Origin: an uncultured Porphyromonadaceae bacterium
GTDB lineage: Bacteria; Bacteroidota; Bacteroidia; Bacteroidales; Muribaculaceae
NCBI GenBank assembly: GCA_900548705.1
Contig: URLF01000013.1
Coordinates: forward strand, 1-39,227
Direction: 5' to 3'
Length of the DNA: 39,227 nt
The position numbers and the translations under genes are program-made. Below are positions 35,463-39,227 of this stretch, piece by piece. The notes below the pieces were generated by a model, which was given only the letters and a program-made list of their open reading frames with translations, was not told the origin of the DNA and searched no databases. The number at the start of each line of letters is the position of its first letter. Positions within the stretch are counted from its first letter, which is position 1.

Positions 35463-35765
35463 ATGAAGATTATGACTTACTCGGAAATTATCAACAGCCA
35501 GCCTGTCGTACTTGTGGAATTTTTCGCGACATGGTGTCCTCATTGCCAGAAAATGATGCCTGTAGTGGCACAGGTGAAGACATTGCTTGACGGGAGGGCC
35601 GCAGTTTATCAGCTTGACATCGACCAGAACCAGCAGACCGCCGAGGAGGCTGGCGCCAATTCCATCCCCACGTTCATTTTGTATCGCGACGGGAAAGAGG
35701 TCTGGCGTCATAGCGGAGAGATCGACGGAGAAGTTCTGCTGTCAAAAGTCGAATCGGCGCTTTGA
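35463..35765 (+). CDS. Thioredoxin-like protein with CPHC active site
   Basis: A single thioredoxin fold of 100 aa from MKIMTYSEII (35463); Met at 35472 is also possible. Features are VVLVEFFATWCPHCQK with Cys25 and Cys28, and the cis-Pro loop NSIPTFILY. There is no signal peptide, so it is cytosolic. The CPHC dipeptide is the DsbA-type rather than the usual CGPC, which suggests a more oxidising redox potential (inference). It lies 58 bp upstream of the C39-like/VKOR gene on the same strand, so the two may form one redox unit. Confidence 0.9.
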   Translation: MKIMTYSEIINSQPVVLVEFFATWCPHCQKMMPVVAQVKTLLDGRAAVYQLDIDQNQQTAEEAGANSIPTFILYRDGKEVWRHSGEIDGEVLLSKVESAL

Positions 35766-35823
35766 TATGGCGGAGTGTTCAGTGATTCACTGATTGTATA
35801 ACCGGATTGATTAATAGCGACCT

Positions 35824-36855
35824 ATGATGGAGAAGCGGCAACCTAACATATTTTCAGACTGGCTCGGATTGCTGGGTGTCCCACACACGGCGGCTTATTC
35901 CGATGGTAGGTTTGAAGGGATGGCGTTCAAGTCGCTTTTCGGGTTGCAGCAACTGCTCAAGGAATACGGGATTGACAGCGAAGGCTTCCGGCTGAAAGAT
36001 AAGTCGGAACTTTCGCGTCTCGTGGCTCCCTTCATCGCGGTCACACCTGATGGCATGGTGATAGTGACTTCCTTGCCTGACACGGGGGCGGATGGCGCTC
36101 TGCAGGATGGGGAGGTGGGCTATATGACTCAGGGGGTGACGGAAAAGATGCCGCTCCAGAAGTTTCTGGCAGCCTGGGATGGAACAGTGTTTTGCGCTTA
36201 TCCTTCTGCCGGGGCTTGCGAACCTGATTATACCAACCATCGCCGTGACGCGATAATGACGCGGTTGAGGGATTACGGGATAGTCATCGGAGTGGCGTTT
36301 CTGTTTGTATACCTGTTCATAAGCAACGGGATATGGAGGCATTTGTCAACGGTGCTTGTGGCGTTGTTTGACATCGTAGGACTGGGACTGACATACATGC
36401 TGGTACAGAAATCGCTGAAGATAAAGAACCGGGCGGCCGACAAGGTTTGCGGACTGCTTGAGGAGGGTGGCTGTGACACTGTGCTTGAGATGAAGGCCTC
36501 GAAGTTTTTCGGGATTTTCGGCTGGAGCGAGGTGGGATTCGCGTATTTTTCCATCAGCCTGCTGGTATTGCTGATGTTCCCGGGGGATATCGGCGCATTG
36601 GCGTTGTGTAACCTCTGTTGCCTGCCATTCACATTCTGGAGCATTTGGTATCAGAAATTCAGGGCCAAGGTCTGGTGTACGTTATGTGTGAGCGTCCAAT
36701 GCACTCTGTGGCTTCTGTTCTTCTGCTATCTCGGAGGAGGATGGCTGAAGGAAGCGTTCCCGATATCGATTTCATTCTTTGTGATTGGAATCCTGTATGT
36801 GACGGCTTTGCTTGTGCTTAACAAAATCCTACCACGTTTCGGCGTTAATGAGTGA
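35824..36855 (+). CDS. C39-like / vitamin K epoxide reductase (VKOR) fusion protein
   Basis: The 343-aa protein joins a C39-peptidase-like N-terminal domain (about 8-130) to a membrane VKOR domain (about 148-340, five or so helices). The C39-like part lacks the expected catalytic Cys near its start (GVPHTAAYSDGRF), so it is probably a non-catalytic binding domain. The VKOR part keeps the loop pair Cys209 and Cys217 (eight residues apart, as in known VKORs) and the active-site Cys285-x-x-Cys288 (WCTLC). VKOR makes periplasmic disulfides and passes electrons to quinone. The thioredoxin gene upstream and a 53-codon ORF 12 bp downstream suggest a small redox operon. Confidence 0.88.
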   Translation: MMEKRQPNIFSDWLGLLGVPHTAAYSDGRFEGMAFKSLFGLQQLLKEYGIDSEGFRLKDKSELSRLVAPFIAVTPDGMVIVTSLPDTGADGALQDGEVGYMTQGVTEKMPLQKFLAAWDGTVFCAYPSAGACEPDYTNHRRDAIMTRLRDYGIVIGVAFLFVYLFISNGIWRHLSTVLVALFDIVGLGLTYMLVQKSLKIKNRAADKVCGLLEEGGCDTVLEMKASKFFGIFGWSEVGFAYFSISLLVLLMFPGDIGALALCNLCCLPFTFWSIWYQKFRAKVWCTLCVSVQCTLWLLFFCYLGGGWLKEAFPISISFFVIGILYVTALLVLNKILPRFGVNE

Positions 36856-36867
36856 TTTGTGAGACAT

Positions 36868-37029
36868 ATGGACAAGATGAGAGGCATTAAAGAGATAAAG
36901 CGGCCCGAGCTTGACAAGAGCGATATTTTGACTGTCATGGAGCTTAACAATATCCGCTTCTCGATGAAGCATACGGTGCTGACACCTGAATTGCTGGAGG
37001 AGAAGCGGGGCAAGGGAGCCGGAGGGTGA
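36868..37029 (+). CDS. Putative 53-aa peptide ending in Gly-Gly
   Basis: This frame runs from ATG at 36868 to TGA at 37029 and starts 12 bp after the VKOR stop. The translation begins MDKMRGIKEIKRPELDKSDI, continues with LTVMELNNIRFSMKHTVLTP and ends ELLEEKRGKGAGG. It is highly charged, without Cys, signal peptide or membrane helix. Close spacing and a mixed helix-like composition make a real gene plausible. The Gly-Gly terminus is notable next to a C39-like protein, but nothing follows it, so it is not a classic leader. Function unknown. Confidence 0.5.
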   Translation: MDKMRGIKEIKRPELDKSDILTVMELNNIRFSMKHTVLTPELLEEKRGKGAGG

Positions 37030-37072
37030 CAGGCCGGTGTCCTCAAATGGTGGCAGGATGAAATAAAATCGT

Positions 37073-37080
37073 TAACTTTG
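37073..37080 (+). promoter_or_regulatory. Probable -7 element for the NUDIX gene
   Basis: TAACTTTG matches TAnnTTTG exactly. Transcription from here would begin near 37087, so translation must begin at 37114 rather than at the earlier in-frame Met at 37078. No clear -33 element is present. Confidence 0.5.
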
Positions 37081-37113
37081 CGCTTGGGAAAAATCCCGTT
37101 AGAGATTTTAGCG

Positions 37114-37617
37114 ATGAAGGACAACGAGAAGGAATTACTGCCATTGGTGGATGAGACAGGCCGGGAAATCGGGATGGCAACCCGGGGAGTTTGTCACGGG
37201 GGAAGCATGCTGCTCCATCCTGTGGTACACCTGCATGTGTTTAATTCCAAGGGGGAGCTTTACCTGCAGAAACGTCCGGAATGGAAAGATATTCAGCCTG
37301 GGAAGTGGGATACGGCTGTCGGGGGACATATGTCGCCCGGAGAGAGCGTCGAGGAGGCATTGCGGCGCGAGGCCAAGGAGGAGCTTGGCATAGAGGGATT
37401 TGTAGCTGAACGGATTTGCGGGTATGTTTTCGAAGGAAATGTAGAGAGGGAGTTTGTCAATGTTTTCAGAACCGTGATAGATGAGATGCCGTGTCCTTCT
37501 GACGAGTTGGACGGAGGTGGTTTCTGGTCTGCCGTTGATATAGCAGAGAATCTTGGGAAAGGGATATTCACTCCGAATTTCGAACAAGAATACTGCAGGA
37601 TATTTCTTGAGGATTGA
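37114..37617 (+). CDS. NUDIX hydrolase
   Basis: The 167-aa protein starts at MKDNEKELLP. It has LVDETGREIGMATRGVCHGG and HPVVHLHVFN leading into a complete Nudix box GHMSPGESVEEALRREAKEE plus LGI (71-93), fitting Gx5Ex7REUxEExGU. The N-terminal block and Nudix box resemble the YfcD/isopentenyl-diphosphate isomerase-like subgroup. The substrate is a nucleoside diphosphate derivative of unknown identity. It has its own -7 element and is the last gene before the A+T-rich invertible region. Confidence 0.92.
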   Translation: MKDNEKELLPLVDETGREIGMATRGVCHGGSMLLHPVVHLHVFNSKGELYLQKRPEWKDIQPGKWDTAVGGHMSPGESVEEALRREAKEELGIEGFVAERICGYVFEGNVEREFVNVFRTVIDEMPCPSDELDGGGFWSAVDIAENLGKGIFTPNFEQEYCRIFLED

Positions 37618-37621
37618 CTCT

Positions 37622-37645
37622 GATTCCGTTTGTGCGGATTCTTTT
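37622..37645 (+). terminator. Weak terminator after the NUDIX gene
   Basis: A 7-bp imperfect stem (GATTCCG at 37622-37628 with CGGATTC at 37635-37641) followed by TTTT. It starts 4 bp past the stop. Confidence 0.35.
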
Positions 37646-37656
37646 ACATAGTCAAT

Positions 37657-37674
37657 ATCTCTTCAACAGAGATA
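37657..37674 (+). repeat. Left recombination-like site (inverted repeat L)
   Basis: The 18-bp core ATCTCTTCAACAGAGATA is itself quasi-palindromic: ATCTCT, 5-bp centre TCAAC, AGAGAT. It recurs in opposite orientation at 38055-38072. A core with two short arms around a small asymmetric centre is typical of site-specific recombinase crossover sites. Confidence 0.7.
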
Positions 37675-37687
37675 CTTAATTGCGGCG

Positions 37688-37719
37688 CAAAGTTAACCAT
37701 TTTTCTGCAAATGAGCAAA
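37688..37719 (-). promoter_or_regulatory. Consensus promoter inside the candidate invertible segment
   Basis: On the minus strand TTTG (37716-37719) is separated by exactly 20 bp from TAACTTTG (37688-37695). It points left through the left site, toward the convergent end of the NUDIX gene where no minus-strand gene exists. If the segment between the sites were flipped, it would occupy about 38010-38041 and read right through the right site into the gene at 38225. Confidence 0.72.
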
Positions 37720-38054
37720 TCCCCTCAGACCGCCAACCATGTCAGACATACTCCATTTTTTATAAAATATTAATTTCATTTAAGCAATGCTTTCTGACAT
37801 AACCACAATTTGATAGAGCTTACATTGTTATATTGAACATCTTTAATCTCAAATATATATCAATTTTCTATCCTCTCCCCATCTCAAGTTCCCAGCCGAA
37901 TTTAAACAAATAACCAATTTTCTACTCATTTATAGCGGTCTTGTCCATACGGTATGCCACACTGACGATGTGACAAAAATTCACAATTGTTTAACAACGG
38001 GAGCCGATTACAGCTTTTGCCCCTCTGATTATCATAGTCTTTGTATTAATCAAT

Positions 38055-38072
38055 ATCTCTGTTGAAGAGATT
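38055..38072 (-). repeat. Right recombination-like site (inverted repeat R)
   Basis: The plus strand reads TATCTCTGTTGAAGAGAT, the exact reverse complement of the left core. The 5-bp centre is GTTGA here against TCAAC on the left. The flanking arms (TCAATATCTCT on the left side of both sites) agree in direct orientation, see the findings. Confidence 0.7.
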
Positions 38073-38141
38073 GCTTGATTCCGTTACCAATCATAGGCAT
38101 TTTTCGTATGAAATCTGCACTACATATTCTTTCAAAACCGT

Positions 38142-38167
38142 CGGTTATGGGGAGAATGCCCTAACCG
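38142..38167 (+). other. Hairpin in the leader of the NusG-like fusion gene
   Basis: CGGTTA (38142-38147) and TAACCG (38162-38167) pair, with an inner GGG/CCC extension. It lies 57 bp before the coding start at 38225, in what would be the 5' leader if transcription came from the flipped promoter. There is no U-tract, so it could be an antiterminator recognition element or a weak pause site (inference). Confidence 0.4.
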
Positions 38168-38224
38168 AGGGGTCGGGAAGAATTGTCGAGACTTTAGGAT
38201 GTAGATAAAAGCATAATAAGTCAA

Positions 38225-39227
38225 ATGGTTGATATGAAGCTTGTTAGTAATGGGGAAATTTTGGATTTTTTCAGACGTAGGATAGAAAACCTCACTGGAA
38301 ATTCCGCCAAGGAATACAACAAGGTATTCACATCTCTTTCAAGTTTTGTTCCTGCCGATACTTCTACGCTTTCCTCGCCCGCAAAATCAATAATCGAGGA
38401 TTGGTGTGTGTATCTCATTAATGGGGGGCTTACAAAAAAGACTGTCACGCATTATATAGATATAGTATCGGGATTATACAGTGCGGCAGTGAACGAGGGA
38501 CTGGTTGGCCCCACAGATGTGTTCAAGACATTGAAGGCATCGGTGAAATACGCGGATGCTTTCAAGCCGATTGTCTCGATCAGTGAGGCCGATTATGGAA
38601 GACTGCGCAATCTCGCATGTGTCAGTCACAGGTTGCCGAAAGATATAGGGCTGTTTGTCGATATTTTCATCGTGTCGTTGCTGACCGGCTGCAAGTCTCT
38701 GATAGAGGTGGCGATGCTTAAAAAGAATGACCTTTTAGGCCATACACCACAGGTGGTTTCCATCCTGGAACGATATTGCGAAAGTAATCGAAGATACATA
38801 TTCCCTTTGTCCCAGCCGACACGGACTCCCAGACAGCTTGAGAATTATGTGGCCACGGGAATAATGTGTGCCTTGGAGTCGCGAGGCATCCGTATGTTCG
38901 GCTCGTTGTCGGATACAGCCAGAAGCTATTGGGCTTACGCGGCAATGAAGTGTGGCCTGACCCCTTCGGCGATACATTCCATTCTGGGGGCATATCCCAG
39001 GGCGTTGCCGCTGCTTGGGGTGACTGCTGGTCGGATGAATGAAGTGGCCGACAAGGATTCGGTCATAAAGACTGTCGGTGAGACTATATTGTCCAATCCG
39101 TTCAACTGGTATGCCATGAAGTTGAGATCGAGAGTGACGATGGATGATATCAGGAAGCGATTCAAGCTGTTGGAAAAGGAGATTGACTGCCCGGAATTGT
39201 TCTATCCCAGTTGTGAGATTGCCAGAC
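38225..39227 (+). CDS. Tyrosine-recombinase-like protein fused to a NusG/UpxY-type NGN domain (partial, open at window end)
   Basis: The frame opens at ATG 38225 (Met4 is an alternative start) and has no stop in 334 codons. Residues about 8-105 resemble the SAM-like N-terminal domain of tyrosine recombinases, and 115-265 the catalytic fold. The catalytic residues are lost. The first Arg (LLTGxR) is Lys157 in SLLTGCKSLIEVAML. The HxxR motif reads DTAR (230-233), the LGH motif reads LGAYP (254-258), and no Tyr occurs where the nucleophile should be. After a linker (266-293) the sequence WYAMKLRSRVTMDDIRKRF, then FYPSCEIAR, matches the start of a NusG N-terminal domain (WYVV ... VP/YPT). The natural reading is an antiterminator of the UpxY type carrying a dead recombinase as DNA-binding module. 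The C-terminus is off the window. Confidence 0.75.
   Translation, partial: MVDMKLVSNGEILDFFRRRIENLTGNSAKEYNKVFTSLSSFVPADTSTLSSPAKSIIEDWCVYLINGGLTKKTVTHYIDIVSGLYSAAVNEGLVGPTDVFKTLKASVKYADAFKPIVSISEADYGRLRNLACVSHRLPKDIGLFVDIFIVSLLTGCKSLIEVAMLKKNDLLGHTPQVVSILERYCESNRRYIFPLSQPTRTPRQLENYVATGIMCALESRGIRMFGSLSDTARSYWAYAAMKCGLTPSAIHSILGAYPRALPLLGVTAGRMNEVADKDSVIKTVGETILSNPFNWYAMKLRSRVTMDDIRKRFKLLEKEIDCPELFYPSCEIAR

Larger units (their letters stand above)
37618..38224. other. A+T-rich non-coding region, candidate invertible promoter segment
   Basis: This 607-bp stretch has no ORF worth calling and is clearly richer in A+T than the genes around it. It holds two related recombination-like sites in inverted orientation (37657-37674 and 38055-38072), a consensus promoter pointing left (37688-37719) and a hairpin near the next gene (38142-38167). 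The 380 bp between the sites are the candidate invertible segment. Between the right site and the next gene I find no TAnnTTTG match on the plus strand. Confidence 0.65.

Noticed and set aside
38225..39227. Reading the last gene as the invertase that flips the neighbouring segment
   Set aside because: Arg, His and the nucleophilic Tyr of tyrosine recombinases are missing, so it should not cut DNA. An invertase acting in trans must be encoded elsewhere.
1..39227. CRISPR array, insertion sequence or prophage
   Set aside because: No regularly spaced repeats, no transposase with terminal repeats and no phage structural genes are visible. The only recombinase-like gene is the inactive fusion at the right end.

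Overview
The window looks like a chromosomal segment from a gut Bacteroidales, most likely the Muribaculaceae (inference). The evidence is a fairly GC-rich genome carrying Bacteroidota-specific families (DUF4270, a stand-alone GT5 N-terminal domain, FtsL-like, an OmpP1/FadL porin, a patatin-Omp85 protein) and promoters of the Bacteroidota type (TTTG, about 20 bp, TAnnTTTG).

Layout. 1-8879 (minus strand) is a division/cell-wall cluster read leftwards: rsmH, ftsL-like, ftsI with PASTA, murE, mraY, murD, ftsW (cut by the window edge). No mraZ precedes it. 9196-13175 (minus) holds meaB and polA; the PolA proofreading site looks destroyed. 13545-15464 (plus) is a secreted GH5 beta-mannanase. A tRNA-Cys follows on the minus strand with a clean promoter and terminator, then a DUF4270 lipoprotein and a GT5-like protein. 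Divergent from these on the plus strand are dsbD, mazG, a small secreted protein, topB and a Cys-rich membrane peptide.

24424-31783 (minus) holds an OmpP1/FadL porin, then a tight three-gene cassette (DUF262 protein, DUF3696-type AAA ATPase, unknown 308-aa protein) that is a candidate defence or stress island with its own promoter, and a patatin-type V secreted lipase. 32034-37617 (plus) holds a DUF805 membrane protein, a YbdG-like MscS channel, an NlpC/P60 hydrolase, a redox group (thioredoxin, C39-like/VKOR protein, a 53-codon ORF ending in Gly-Gly) and a NUDIX hydrolase.

The right end is the most interesting part. An A+T-rich 600-bp region carries two quasi-palindromic sites in inverted orientation (37657-37674 and 38055-38072) around a 380-bp segment. 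Inside is a full consensus promoter that now points left, away from the next gene. That gene (38225 to the window end, open) encodes a tyrosine-recombinase-like protein lacking the catalytic Arg, His and Tyr, fused to the start of a NusG/UpxY-type NGN domain. The arrangement recalls the phase-variable capsule loci of Bacteroides (invertible promoter followed by a UpxY antiterminator), but with the antiterminator fused to a dead recombinase. The locus it would control lies beyond the window.
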